The translations under genes were made by a program, and so were the position numbers. Under the pieces are notes generated by a model. The model was given only the letters and a program-made list of their open reading frames with translations, was not told the DNA's origin and did no database searches. DNA of 37,297 bases from the NCBI GenBank assembly GCA_007132185.1, contig SLPC01000105.1:1-37297 (forward strand), read 5' to 3'. Positions 1-8,116 of this stretch are shown one piece after another (the first letter of the stretch is position 1; each line of letters starts with the position of its first letter). This stretch comes from Anaerolineae bacterium. GTDB taxonomy: Bacteria; Chloroflexota; Anaerolineae; UBA1429.

Positions 1-938
1 AGGGGCGTGGCGCCGCCCGGGGCGCAGCCGATGACGGCGGTGAGCAGGTCGATCTCGGTGATGACCGAGAGCAGCCAGCCCAGGGCGAACCCGCTGGTGA
101 TGAGAAAGGCCGTCATCAGGAGACCGGCCACCATAAAGGGGCGAAAGTCGCGCAGTACCCTGGCATTGATTGAGACGCCCACCCCCATGCCGATGATCCA
201 GTGGGAAAAGAGGCGCAGACTGTTAGGAAAGACGCTGATCTGCAGCCAGGTGGGGTTCATCAGGGCCGCTACGAACATGGGCGCGAGCAGGTCTCCTGCT
301 GGCACGTTGAATCGCCGGGCGACAAAACCTGCCGCCAGACCCGCCGCAAGAAGCAGTGCCAGTGACACCACCGGGTGAAAGGGCGAGGCAGTTGCCATAG
401 TGGGCGCCACCGCAGGGATCTCCCGGGGGGCAAAGGAGAGGGTCACCAGAGTGGGCACGATCAGTAGGATGCTGATCAGTCGGATTAGGTGCATGGTGGC
501 CACTACTGGCGATTCGCCGCCCAGATCCTCGGACAGGGTCACCATGGCGGGCAACGCGCCGGGCGCCGCCCCGCATAGTGCTGTGGGCAACCGCATACGA
601 GTGTAGCGGCTGATGGCCCACGCCGCCACAATCCCCAGTACGGTAACCAGCACAATCATGATCACCACCGGGGCAAGAGAGGCAGCGATGGCCTGCACCG
701 TCTCGTTGGTGACCGAGGCGCCGATGCTGAGCCCCAACACGGCGCGTGCAGCGGTCTGCAGCCACTTGGGAGCGTCTCGAAGGGTTCCCAACCAGAGATT
801 CGCCGCACCCGTCACGAGCATGGCGCCGGTAAAGGGGCCACCTGGGATGTTGAACGTATGGCCGGTCCATATGCCGATGAGGGCTACCACCAGGGCGATC
901 CAGACACCCCACTTTTGGGAGGACAGGGCTTGTTTCAT
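1..938 (-). CDS. AbrB-family integral membrane protein (partial, C-terminus beyond left edge)
   Basis: The reading frame starts at ATG 938 and stays open to the left edge, so about 312 residues are visible and the C-terminal end is missing. The protein is very hydrophobic, with many predicted membrane segments. It carries the repeated signature of the AbrB/DUF-type membrane family (TIGR03082, 'AbrB duplication'): a first copy around IPGGPFTGAML, a middle motif GAAPGALPAM followed by a TMHLIRL stretch, and a last visible motif CAPGGATP at the edge. Family members are poorly characterised; some are linked to regulation or transport of small compounds, so no substrate is assigned. The ATG is preceded by AGGAAAGG. 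The gene is divergent from the DNA glycosylase gene at 1139. A longer frame beginning at 942 is a shadow in another register. Confidence 0.8.
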   Translation of the reverse strand, partial: MKQALSSQKWGVWIALVVALIGIWTGHTFNIPGGPFTGAMLVTGAANLWLGTLRDAPKWLQTAARAVLGLSIGASVTNETVQAIAASLAPVVIMIVLVTVLGIVAAWAISRYTRMRLPTALCGAAPGALPAMVTLSEDLGGESPVVATMHLIRLISILLIVPTLVTLSFAPREIPAVAPTMATASPFHPVVSLALLLAAGLAAGFVARRFNVPAGDLLAPMFVAALMNPTWLQISVFPNSLRLFSHWIIGMGVGVSINARVLRDFRPFMVAGLLMTAFLITSGFALGWLLSVITEIDLLTAVIGCAPGGATP

Positions 939-978
939 GCATGCCTTTCCTGCAGGTTTTCCGAGACGCAATAGCTTT

Positions 979-1006
979 ACGATAGCGAGGGCATCCACGC
1001 TGTCAA
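979..1006 (-). promoter_or_regulatory. Candidate sigma-70 promoter of the AbrB-family gene
   Basis: On the minus strand TTGACA (1006-1001), a 16-bp spacer and TATCGT (984-979) lie about 40 bases upstream of the ATG at 938. The -35 is perfect and the -10 matches 4 of 6. Confidence 0.45.
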
Positions 1007-1071
1007 ATCTGGGCCACGCGATGCAAGGGAACACTCTGCTGCGTGCCGTCCGAGTCGCGGGACAAAAGGCG

Positions 1072-1101
1072 TTGGCTAACCTGCTCGGCTCATGGTATCA
1101 T
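1072..1101 (+). promoter_or_regulatory. Candidate promoter of the glycosylase/bacillithiol operon
   Basis: TTGGCT (1072-1077), an 18-bp spacer and TATCAT (1096-1101) lie about 38 bases before the ATG at 1139. The -10 matches 5 of 6. This would be the first promoter of the seven-gene plus-strand run. Confidence 0.45.
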
Positions 1102-1138
1102 CCAGTCCCATCCCAGGTCGCCGCAAGAGAGGAGCACC

Positions 1139-2383
1139 ATGTCAACAGAGATCACGCGTGAACAGGCCCGTAGGCTCTTTTTGCGCGCCCAAGGGCTAGA
1201 TGGGAGCTGGAAGCCGGAAGAGGGCCCTCGGGGGGTAATTCGTACCGTCCAACGCCTCGGCTATGTCCAGATTGACACCATCTCGGTAGTCGAGCGGGCC
1301 CATCACCACACTCTGTGGATGCGACAACCAGCCTACGAGCCAGACCATCTGGACGCTGCCCATGCCTGCGAGCGCGGGCTGTTCGAGTACTGGTATCCGG
1401 CCGCCTCTTATGTTCCTATTCACTGCTATCGCTACTGCCTCCCCATCATGCGCGAGCATAGCCGCCGCTACTACAGCCCAGAGCGGGTCTCCAGCATGCA
1501 AGATGATCTCGAGATGGTGCGGGCACGCATCCAAGAAGAAGGGCCCCTGGGCTCGGCCGATTTCAAGGCGCCCCCTGGCTTTCAGCGCAAAGGGTGGTGG
1601 TCATGGAAGCCCGCCAAACGGGCACTCGAGTATCTCTTTACCACCGGCGAGCTGATGGTCAGGGAGCGACGCAATTTCCAGCGAATCTATGACCTCTGTG
1701 AGCGGGTGCTTCCGGCCGACATCAATACCGCGTATCCCAGCGACGAGGAACTGGGGTGCTTCTTGGCAGGGCAGGCGCTGGATAGCATGGCGATTGCCGG
1801 GGAGGGCAACTCACGCTGGAAGGGGCGCTATCGTGGCCTGCTGAAGCAGGGTCTGCGCGATCTGGCCGAGCAGGGCGAGGCCGTGCCGGTCAGCATCGCC
1901 GGCATCGAGCGCGACGGCTGGTATGTACGCCCCGGCCTGCTGGAGCGCTCCGATGACCCGGCCGCCGATGCGGGGGGCGCCGATGGGCCGCGCCTACACA
2001 TCCTCTCCCCTTTTGACAGCCTCGTGATCCATCGTGACTGGCTCGACAAGTTATTTGGCTTTGCCTATTCCCTCGAGTGCTATGTGCCCCGGGCCAAGCG
2101 TCGCTATGGCTATTTCGTGCTGCCCATCCTGTGGGGTGAGCGGTTCGTGGCCCGCTTGGATGCCAAGGCCGACCGCAAGGCCGAGACGTTGCTGCTGCAG
2201 CGGCTCGAGTTCGAGCCCGAGGTCATCCCTGACGAAGCGCTGCTGGGGGCGCTGGCCCGGCGGATCTGGGACCTGGCCGAGTTCAACGGGTGCGGCGCCA
2301 TCAGTGCCGATGTCGTAGTTCCTGAGGTGGCCAGGGTGCCGCTGATCAATCGGCTTGCTCAGTGCAATCCGGCGCGCGGTTGA
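1139..2383 (+). CDS. YcaQ/AlkX-type winged-helix DNA glycosylase
   Basis: A 414-residue protein of the HTH_42 (AlkZ/YcaQ) family. Members of this family excise bulky N-alkylated bases and unhook interstrand crosslinks. The catalytic loop is visible as VQID at residues 43-46, which is the Q-x-D form of the E. coli YcaQ (AlkX) branch rather than the Q-x-Q form of Streptomyces AlkZ. It is followed by a conserved VERAHHHTLW segment. The C-terminal region (LSPFDSLVIHRDWLDKLFGF, later YGYFVLPIL and ARLDAKADR) is also typical. The ATG at 1139 is chosen over an in-frame start at 1043 because GAGGAG sits just upstream. The gene is the first of the run leading into bacillithiol synthesis, which would fit a role against electrophile damage; that link is inference. 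Confidence 0.85.
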   Translation: MSTEITREQARRLFLRAQGLDGSWKPEEGPRGVIRTVQRLGYVQIDTISVVERAHHHTLWMRQPAYEPDHLDAAHACERGLFEYWYPAASYVPIHCYRYCLPIMREHSRRYYSPERVSSMQDDLEMVRARIQEEGPLGSADFKAPPGFQRKGWWSWKPAKRALEYLFTTGELMVRERRNFQRIYDLCERVLPADINTAYPSDEELGCFLAGQALDSMAIAGEGNSRWKGRYRGLLKQGLRDLAEQGEAVPVSIAGIERDGWYVRPGLLERSDDPAADAGGADGPRLHILSPFDSLVIHRDWLDKLFGFAYSLECYVPRAKRRYGYFVLPILWGERFVARLDAKADRKAETLLLQRLEFEPEVIPDEALLGALARRIWDLAEFNGCGAISADVVVPEVARVPLINRLAQCNPARG

Positions 2384-2408
2384 CAGAGGCGGGGTTTGCT
2401 GGCAGTAT
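2380..2408 (+). promoter_or_regulatory. Weak internal promoter candidate before the metallo-hydrolase
   Basis: A perfect TTGACA (2380-2385) overlaps the stop codon of the glycosylase gene. The best spaced -10 is poor (CAGTAT after 17 bp; TATACC after 20 bp). It could give the following genes a second start, but the evidence is thin. Confidence 0.22.
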
Positions 2409-2480
2409 ACCCCCTACCGGGTTACAGGTTCGCACTGGGGCTACCCGCGCTGATTTCATCTCGCATGGACAGGAGGCCGC

Positions 2481-3122
2481 ATGTTCGTCAAGCAGTTTCA
2501 CATGGGCGGCGACCGCAACTTTGGCTATCTGGTAGCCGATCCTGATAGTCGGCAGGCTGCCGTCATTGATCCTTCCTATACCCCCGAGCAGATCGCGAGC
2601 TTTGCCCAAGAGCAGGGCTATGAGATTATCTATGTGCTGAACACCCATGGGCATGAGGACCATACCAACGGCAACGAGACCATGGCCGAGCTCTCCGGCG
2701 TGCAGGCGCTGGGTTATGGCGATACAGATCCCCACACGGAGGTGGTCATCGAGGACGACGCGGTGCTGCCCCTGGGCGAGCTGGAGATTCGCGTGATCCA
2801 CACCCCAGGCCATGCGCCGGATGCCGTCTGTTATCTTGTGAATGGGGCCGTCTTTACCGGCGACACCCTGTTCGTCGGCAAGGTTGGGGGCACCGATCTG
2901 GGCGAGGAAGCCAGGGCCGAATATCATTCGCTCCATAAAAAACTGCTCGCCCTGCCTGATACTACTGTCGTCTATCCAGGGCACGATGTGGGCGTTGCGC
3001 CCTTTTCCACCATCGGGGATGAGCGCCTTACCAATCCATTTCTCACGCAACCCAACTATGAGGCCTTTGTTGACCTCAAGCGCAATTGGGCAGCCTACAA
3101 AGAGGAGCATGGCATCGCATGA
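2481..3122 (+). CDS. MBL-fold hydrolase, glyoxalase II / persulfide dioxygenase-like
   Basis: A 213-residue metallo-beta-lactamase-fold enzyme, probably cytoplasmic. The metal ligands are clear: H56-x-H58-x-D60-H61 in NTHGHEDHTNG, H111 in TPGHAPD, D128 in FTGDTLF and H168 in YPGHD. The tail (STIGDER then NPFL) is shared by short glyoxalase II (YcbL-type) and ETHE1/CstB-type persulfide dioxygenases, which act on thiol conjugates or thiol persulfides. AGGAGG lies 6 bases before the ATG. Its stop overlaps the start of the methyltransferase gene (ATGA at 3119-3122). Placement with bshC, bshB1 and bshA suggests a bacillithiol-based substrate such as a bacillithiol persulfide or lactoyl conjugate; this is inference. 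The fold assignment is firm, the reaction is not. Confidence 0.85.
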   Translation: MFVKQFHMGGDRNFGYLVADPDSRQAAVIDPSYTPEQIASFAQEQGYEIIYVLNTHGHEDHTNGNETMAELSGVQALGYGDTDPHTEVVIEDDAVLPLGELEIRVIHTPGHAPDAVCYLVNGAVFTGDTLFVGKVGGTDLGEEARAEYHSLHKKLLALPDTTVVYPGHDVGVAPFSTIGDERLTNPFLTQPNYEAFVDLKRNWAAYKEEHGIA

Positions 3123-3886
3123 CGGCCTGGTTCGAAAAGAGCTTTGGTGAGACCTATCTCGAGCTGTATGCCCATCGTGACGAGCAAGAGGCGCGGGAGA
3201 ATCTGCGCGGGCTGATGTCTCTCATCTCGTGCGACAAGGACGAGCCGCTGCTGGATCTCTGTTGTGGCGCAGGCCGGTATCTGTGCGCCCTGCGCGAGAT
3301 GGGCTTTCGCCAGCTCTATGGCCTGGACCTCTCCGAGACGCTCCTGGATGCCGCAAAGCAAACCCTGGCCGCCGAGAGCTTGGATAATCGCTGTCAGGTC
3401 GAGCTGATCGCGACCGATATGCGTTGTATCCCCTTTGAGAACCACTTTTGCGCCATCCTCTCCCTCTTTACCTCATTTGGCTATTTTGAACAGGATGTGG
3501 AAAACCGCGTCGTGCTGGAGGGGGTGTATCATGCCCTCAAGCCTGGCGGTGTGTTCGTGCTGGATCATATGAACCGCCAGTATGTGGTGGAGCATCTGAC
3601 GCCCATGGATGAGGGGAAGCGTGGGGGGCGTTGGGTGCGCAATGAGCGGCGCATTACCCCCGATGACAGACGGGTCGAAAAGACGACGACAATTCGCGAC
3701 GCCAATGGGCATGAGGAGACATTCCACGAATCGGTGCGTCTCTATACGCCCGAGGAGTTGTCTGCCATTCTAAAAGAGGTCGGCTTTGTAGATCTCGCAC
3801 TGTACGGCGGTTTCAACGGTGAGCCTCTACAGGCTGACAGTCCCCGCCTGCTTGTGATCGCCCACAAACCTGAGGAGCCTGCATGA
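3119..3886 (+). CDS. Class I SAM-dependent methyltransferase in the bacillithiol operon
   Basis: A 255-residue Rossmann-fold methyltransferase. Motif I is DLCCGAG at residues 46-52, the acidic residue after strand beta-2 is D70 (YGLDLSE), and a post-motif LKPGGVFVLD segment is present. The start at 3119 is set by the four-base ATGA overlap with the upstream gene; an upstream in-frame ATG at 3086 lies inside that gene. Its own stop overlaps the bshC start in the same way (3883-3886), so translation of all three genes is probably coupled. Nothing in the sequence fixes the substrate. In green sulfur bacteria a SAM methyltransferase, NmbA, converts bacillithiol to N-methyl-bacillithiol, and the position here makes that a reasonable hypothesis. 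Methylation of another small molecule remains possible. Confidence 0.87.
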   Translation: MTAWFEKSFGETYLELYAHRDEQEARENLRGLMSLISCDKDEPLLDLCCGAGRYLCALREMGFRQLYGLDLSETLLDAAKQTLAAESLDNRCQVELIATDMRCIPFENHFCAILSLFTSFGYFEQDVENRVVLEGVYHALKPGGVFVLDHMNRQYVVEHLTPMDEGKRGGRWVRNERRITPDDRRVEKTTTIRDANGHEETFHESVRLYTPEELSAILKEVGFVDLALYGGFNGEPLQADSPRLLVIAHKPEEPA

Positions 3887-5454
3887 TCGAGACCTGTTCG
3901 TGGAGAGACCTGCCCTTTTTGAAAGAGAATCGACTCTTTCTTGACTATATCGACGGCGCCGAGCGGGCGCTGTCATTCTATAGCCATGGTCCCACCGATT
4001 ATGCCGCCAGCCTGGAGGCGCGTCGGGGCTATGCCTACCCACGTGAAGGGGCAGCCGATCTCCTGGCCGCCTATAATCGGGAGCGGGACGCCTCTCCCGA
4101 GACCATGGCCCAGATCGAGGCCCTGCGCGAGGCGGATACTTATGTCATTGTCGGCGGGCAGCAGGCCGGCCTGCTGGGCGGTCCCGTCTATGCCACCTAC
4201 AAGATACTCTCGACCATCCGCCTGGCGCGCCACCTCAGCGAACAGCTGGGCGTCCGCGCGGTGCCCATCTATTGGCTGGCCAGCGAAGATCATGATTTTG
4301 GCGAGATCAACCATGCTCAGTACATCCGCGAGGATGGTGAGATCGGCCGCGTGGCCTTTGACTGGCGCGACAAGGGATGCCCCATCGCTGACCTGACGGT
4401 GACCGCAGAGGTGCGTGCAGCCCTGGAAGAGTATTGGGAGGCCACTCCATCAGGGCCCTATGCCGAGGAGACGCAGCAGTTCTTTGCTCCCAATGCCGAG
4501 CGCTATTGCGATTGGCTGGCGTCTCTCTTTTTGCGCCTCTTTGCTGAGGATGGCCTGGTCCTCGTCGAGCCGCATGTACTTCGTCCGCTGGCGGGCAACC
4601 TGTTCTGCGAGATGATTCAGCAGCATCAGGCGATTCAGGAGCGTATGGAGGAGGTAGCCGCCCGCCTGGAGCAGGCTGATTACGAGGCCCTGCTCTCGAC
4701 CGAGCGTGCCGGGCTGATGTTCATGTTCGATCCAGATGGACGGAGGGTGCGCATCGAGGACCCCGAGAGTGCTGCACAAGACGCCAGGGAGCACCCGGAG
4801 CGATACTCGACCGATGCGGCCTTGCGTGCTCTGTTTGCCGACTCCACGCTACCGGTACTCGCCAGCACCCTGGGCGCCGGCGAGACCGCCTACCAGGGCA
4901 TGCTCCGGCCTCTCTATGAGCTGTTCGGCGTGCCCCAGCCGCTGCTCTTTCCACGCAAGAGCTATACCATCCTTTCGGACGAGGAGCGCGAGCGTCTGCG
5001 CGCCTATGACATCACGCCGCAGCAGATGCTTGCGCAGGAACTCGATCGGGACGCCATCCTGCGTAGCCGTATGCCCGCAGAGGATCTGGCGCGGTTCGAT
5101 CAGGCGCGTGAGCAGATACAAGTCGCCCTGGCTCCCCTCAAGTCCTATCTGGAGGATTTGGACCCCAATATGGGCCGAACCTGGGAGCAGGCGGCAAACT
5201 CTGCGCTACGCAACATCGACAAGCTGGAAGAGCGGGCGATGAACGCAACCCTCAGCCGCGCCGGCTATTCACGACACGAGCTGCAGATCCTATCAAACAC
5301 GCTGGTTCCGCGAGGGCGCCTGCAGGAACGCGAGCTGCCCCTGAGCCATTTCACGCGTCGTTTCGGGCTCGGCTTTGTCGAGGCCTTGCGCGAGGCTGGC
5401 GACTTGGAGACCTTTGGCCACGATGTGCTGACGTTGGAGGGCGAACATGCCTGA
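3883..5454 (+). CDS. bshC: Bacillithiol synthase BshC (putative cysteine-adding enzyme)
   Basis: A 523-residue protein close to the usual BshC length of about 540. BshC joins cysteine to glucosaminyl-malate in the last step of bacillithiol synthesis. Recognisable family blocks are VIVGGQQAGLLGGP near residues 88-101, YWLASEDHDFGEINHA near 130-145, and a C-terminal region with ANSALRNIDKLEERAM and the final HFTRRFG/GFVEAL segment. A long coiled-coil-like stretch around EQIQVALAPLKSYLEDL is expected for the family. The ATG overlaps the methyltransferase stop by four bases, and its stop overlaps the bshB1 start by eight. With bshB1 and bshA next door the assignment is strong. Confidence 0.95.
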   Translation: MIETCSWRDLPFLKENRLFLDYIDGAERALSFYSHGPTDYAASLEARRGYAYPREGAADLLAAYNRERDASPETMAQIEALREADTYVIVGGQQAGLLGGPVYATYKILSTIRLARHLSEQLGVRAVPIYWLASEDHDFGEINHAQYIREDGEIGRVAFDWRDKGCPIADLTVTAEVRAALEEYWEATPSGPYAEETQQFFAPNAERYCDWLASLFLRLFAEDGLVLVEPHVLRPLAGNLFCEMIQQHQAIQERMEEVAARLEQADYEALLSTERAGLMFMFDPDGRRVRIEDPESAAQDAREHPERYSTDAALRALFADSTLPVLASTLGAGETAYQGMLRPLYELFGVPQPLLFPRKSYTILSDEERERLRAYDITPQQMLAQELDRDAILRSRMPAEDLARFDQAREQIQVALAPLKSYLEDLDPNMGRTWEQAANSALRNIDKLEERAMNATLSRAGYSRHELQILSNTLVPRGRLQERELPLSHFTRRFGLGFVEALREAGDLETFGHDVLTLEGEHA

Positions 5455-6163
5455 TGTGGATATCATGGCCATGGGCGCGCATCCTGATGACATCGAGATC
5501 GGCTGTGGCGGCACCCTGATCAAGCTACGCGAAATGGGCTATTCTGTCGTTCTTGTCGACATGGTGCGGGGCGAGATGGCCACCCGGGGGACCATTGAGA
5601 CGCGTCGGGCCGAATCGGCCGAGGCCATGCGCATCATTGGGGCTGGGGCGCGCGAAAACCTGGAGCTGGAGGATGGCAATATCCACACCAGTCAGGAGGC
5701 CAAGTACCGTGTAGCCCAGGTGGTGAGAGAGTATCGCCCCAAGCTGGTGCTGTTGCCTTACTATGAGGATCGTCATCCCGATCATTACCATGCCAGCCAA
5801 TTAGCCTATGACGGCATCTTTATGGCCGGGCTGGTCAATTTCGACACCGGCCAGGAGAATTATCGTCCCGGCCGAATCATATACTATATGGGGTGGTACG
5901 AGTTCGAGCCCGACTTTATCGTCGATATCTCGAGCCAGTACGAGCGCAAGATGGAAGCGATCTATGCCTACAGCACCCAGTTCAAGCCCGATGACAATTT
6001 TTACCAGCAGACGCGGCTGACTTCGCGAGAGTACAACTGGGGCTTGGAGTACCGCGCTGGATATTATGGTTCGCTCATCGGTGCCCAATATGGTGAGGGC
6101 TTCAAGATTCGTGGGCGCATGGCCGTGGACGATCCCATGCAGCTTACCTTTGCCACTTTTTAA
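5447..6163 (+). CDS. bshB1: Bacillithiol biosynthesis deacetylase BshB1 (PIG-L/LmbE family)
   Basis: A 238-residue Zn-dependent deacetylase that removes the acetyl group from N-acetylglucosaminyl-malate. The zinc-site signature AHPDD is at residues 11-15 (H12, D14, D15) and the second histidine block DRHPDHYHAS is near 108-117 (H110, D112, H113). The phrase MGAHPDDIEIGCGGTL and the tail GSLIGAQYGEGF are typical of BshB1 rather than of mycothiol MshB. The start overlaps the last eight bases of bshC. The gene lies between bshC and bshA, which supports the BshB1 call. Confidence 0.94.
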   Translation: MPDVDIMAMGAHPDDIEIGCGGTLIKLREMGYSVVLVDMVRGEMATRGTIETRRAESAEAMRIIGAGARENLELEDGNIHTSQEAKYRVAQVVREYRPKLVLLPYYEDRHPDHYHASQLAYDGIFMAGLVNFDTGQENYRPGRIIYYMGWYEFEPDFIVDISSQYERKMEAIYAYSTQFKPDDNFYQQTRLTSREYNWGLEYRAGYYGSLIGAQYGEGFKIRGRMAVDDPMQLTFATF

Positions 6164-6202
6164 TAGTACGTATGCACATGATCCATTGAAGGTGAAATTA
6201 CA

Positions 6203-7357
6203 ATGCGGATAGGCATCACCTGTTATCCAACCCACGGCGGCAGCGGCGTCGTTGCCACCGAGCTAGGCAAGCACCTGGCGCACTGGGGCCATGAGGTAGC
6301 GTTCATCAGCTACTCTACGCCCCTGCGTCTGGGCGATATCCCGGAACGTGTTAGCTTTCATGAAGTTGAGGCTGTCGAGTATCCCCTGCTCAAGAACTAT
6401 CCCTACACGCTGGCGCTGGCATCCAAGATGATTGCCGTGGCACGTATGAAGGGCCTCCAGCTATTGCATGTACACTATGCTATCCCCTTTGCCCCTGCCG
6501 CACTGATGGCCAAGTATGCGGCGCCCGAGCTCGATCTCAAGGTGGTGACAACCCTGCATGGGACCGATATCACGCTGGTGGGCAACGATCCTACCTTTCG
6601 GCCCATGACCAAGTGGGCGATCGAGCAATCTGATGCGGTTACGGCGGTTTCTTGTTCTTTGCGAGACCAGGCTCGGGAGGAGTTTGAGATCGAGCGCCAG
6701 ATGGATGTCGTCTATAATTTCATCGACCCCGAGCGTCATGAGCGCCCCTGTCCCGGCTGCATCGCACCACGGAGCAGCCCCGACGAGGTGACGCTGATGC
6801 ACATCTCGAACTTTCGCCCGGTCAAGCGGGTTGAGGACGTGGTACGGGTCCTGGCGCATGTGCGCAAGCGGATGCCCGCGCGTCTCATCTTGGTGGGCGA
6901 TGGCCCCACCGCCTGCACGGCGTTGCAGGTCGCCCTGAGCCTGGGTGTGGCCGATAGCGTCCAGTTCACGGGTGTGGTTGAAGAGGTCGAGCCGGTCCTG
7001 CAGCAGGCCGATCTGCTCTTGCTGCCCAGCGAGACTGAGAGTTTCGGCCTCGTGGCCCTGGAAGCCATGGCCAGCGGCATTCCGGTGATCGCCAGCGACG
7101 TGGGAGGCATTCCCGAGGTGGTGACCCACGGCGAGGTAGGATTCCTGGCCCCGGTGGGCGATGTGGAGAAAATGGGCGAACACGCTGTCCATCTTTTGTC
7201 GGATCGTGAGCTCTATCATCGGTTCTCGCGCGCCGCACGCCAGCGCGCCGGTTCTCTTTTTGGCTATAACAAGATTGTGCGAGAGTACGAGCGCATCTAT
7301 GCACAGGTGCTCGAGCTGCCTATGAAGGAGACGCTGCCTCATCTGGAAGGTGGCTGA
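6203..7357 (+). CDS. bshA: N-acetyl-alpha-D-glucosaminyl L-malate synthase BshA
   Basis: A 384-residue GT4-family (GT-B fold) glycosyltransferase that joins UDP-GlcNAc and L-malate in the first step of bacillithiol synthesis. BshA signatures include the N-terminal CYPTHGGSGVVATELG, VEYPLLKNYPYTLALASKM, HVHYAIPFAPAALMAK and TTLHGTDITLVGNDP. The C-terminal nucleotide-sugar site holds the E-x7-E motif in PSETESFGLVALEAMASG. A CPGC pair sits in a short linker after the N-terminal domain; its meaning is unclear. GAAGGTGA lies upstream of the ATG, 39 bases after bshB1. The stop overlaps the GTG start of the acetyltransferase by eight bases. Confidence 0.95.
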   Translation: MRIGITCYPTHGGSGVVATELGKHLAHWGHEVAFISYSTPLRLGDIPERVSFHEVEAVEYPLLKNYPYTLALASKMIAVARMKGLQLLHVHYAIPFAPAALMAKYAAPELDLKVVTTLHGTDITLVGNDPTFRPMTKWAIEQSDAVTAVSCSLRDQAREEFEIERQMDVVYNFIDPERHERPCPGCIAPRSSPDEVTLMHISNFRPVKRVEDVVRVLAHVRKRMPARLILVGDGPTACTALQVALSLGVADSVQFTGVVEEVEPVLQQADLLLLPSETESFGLVALEAMASGIPVIASDVGGIPEVVTHGEVGFLAPVGDVEKMGEHAVHLLSDRELYHRFSRAARQRAGSLFGYNKIVREYERIYAQVLELPMKETLPHLEGG

Positions 7358-8114
7358 TCTGGCTCTGATTCGCGAGATAGAGCATGCCGCCCTGGGCGCC
7401 TGGCCTGCCCTCGAGCAATGGGATGACGAAGGTTGGCTGTTGCGCTTTGCCGAGGGCTACACCAAGCGGGCCAACTCGGTTACGCCGTTGCAGCCCTGTA
7501 GCGATACTATCGCGGCCAAGGTCGCGCGCTGCGAGGAGAGCTACCTGGTCCGCGGCCTGCCTCCCATCTTTCGTCTCGTTGCTACCTTGATGCCAGAGGA
7601 GCTTGACACTTATCTGGGCTGCCGTGGCTATGCCCTGATCGATCCCACCCTGGTCCTCTCAACTCCCCTGAGTCAGCTTTCGCTCCCATGTCCTTTACAT
7701 CCTCTGCATCCCATTGACGATATCGACAGTTGGCTGTGCGCCTATCAGGCCGTGTCGGGCACTGCCCTCCCTCAGGCCACTCATAGCCGCATCCTGAGTG
7801 CCGTTGAGGGGCGTCTCATGCTGGCGACTCTGGACAGAGATGGTGGGCCCGTCGCCTGCGGCCTGGCCGTTGTGGAGGGGGCCTATGCCGGGCTGTTCGA
7901 TCTGGCTGTGGCCCCAGCCTGGCGGCGGCAGGGGCTGGGCCGGACGCTGATGGGCGGCCTGTTGCGCCGAGCCCAAGAGGCAGGGGCAACGCGGGCCTAT
8001 CTCCAGGTGGTGAAAGCGAATGGCCCGGCACGAGCCCTCTACGAGGGGCTGGGGTTCAGCGAACTATATCGCTATTGGTACCGGGTGGGCTCTGTCGAGA
8101 AGGCAGATCGCTAG
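7350..8114 (+). CDS. GNAT-family N-acetyltransferase overlapping bshA
   Basis: A 254-residue protein with a C-terminal GNAT fold: the acetyl-CoA loop is RRQGLGRTLM within VAPAWRRQGLG (around residue 190), followed by QVVKANGPARALYEGLGF. The N-terminal half (GWLLRFAEGYTKRANSV) is a pattern found in many two-part GNAT proteins. I take the GTG at 7350, which overlaps the end of bshA by eight bases and implies coupled translation. Low-molecular-weight-thiol pathways use such enzymes: MshD in mycothiol synthesis, and N-acetylation of cysteine S-conjugates released by bacillithiol conjugate amidases. A role of that kind is inferred from position only; the substrate cannot be read from the sequence. 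Confidence 0.85.
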   Translation: MADLALIREIEHAALGAWPALEQWDDEGWLLRFAEGYTKRANSVTPLQPCSDTIAAKVARCEESYLVRGLPPIFRLVATLMPEELDTYLGCRGYALIDPTLVLSTPLSQLSLPCPLHPLHPIDDIDSWLCAYQAVSGTALPQATHSRILSAVEGRLMLATLDRDGGPVACGLAVVEGAYAGLFDLAVAPAWRRQGLGRTLMGGLLRRAQEAGATRAYLQVVKANGPARALYEGLGFSELYRYWYRVGSVEKADR

Positions 8115-8116
8115 AG

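Noticed and set aside
1043-1138. In-frame upstream start for the DNA glycosylase
   Set aside because: It would include the predicted promoter and leader; ATG 1139 has a strong GAGGAG site and starts at the domain edge.
7-1161. Several long plus-strand frames and a 239-residue minus frame over the first kilobase
   Set aside because: They are shadows of the partial AbrB-family gene, whose frame from 938 gives coherent membrane segments and family motifs; the shadows give Arg/Pro/Ser-rich sequence without domains.
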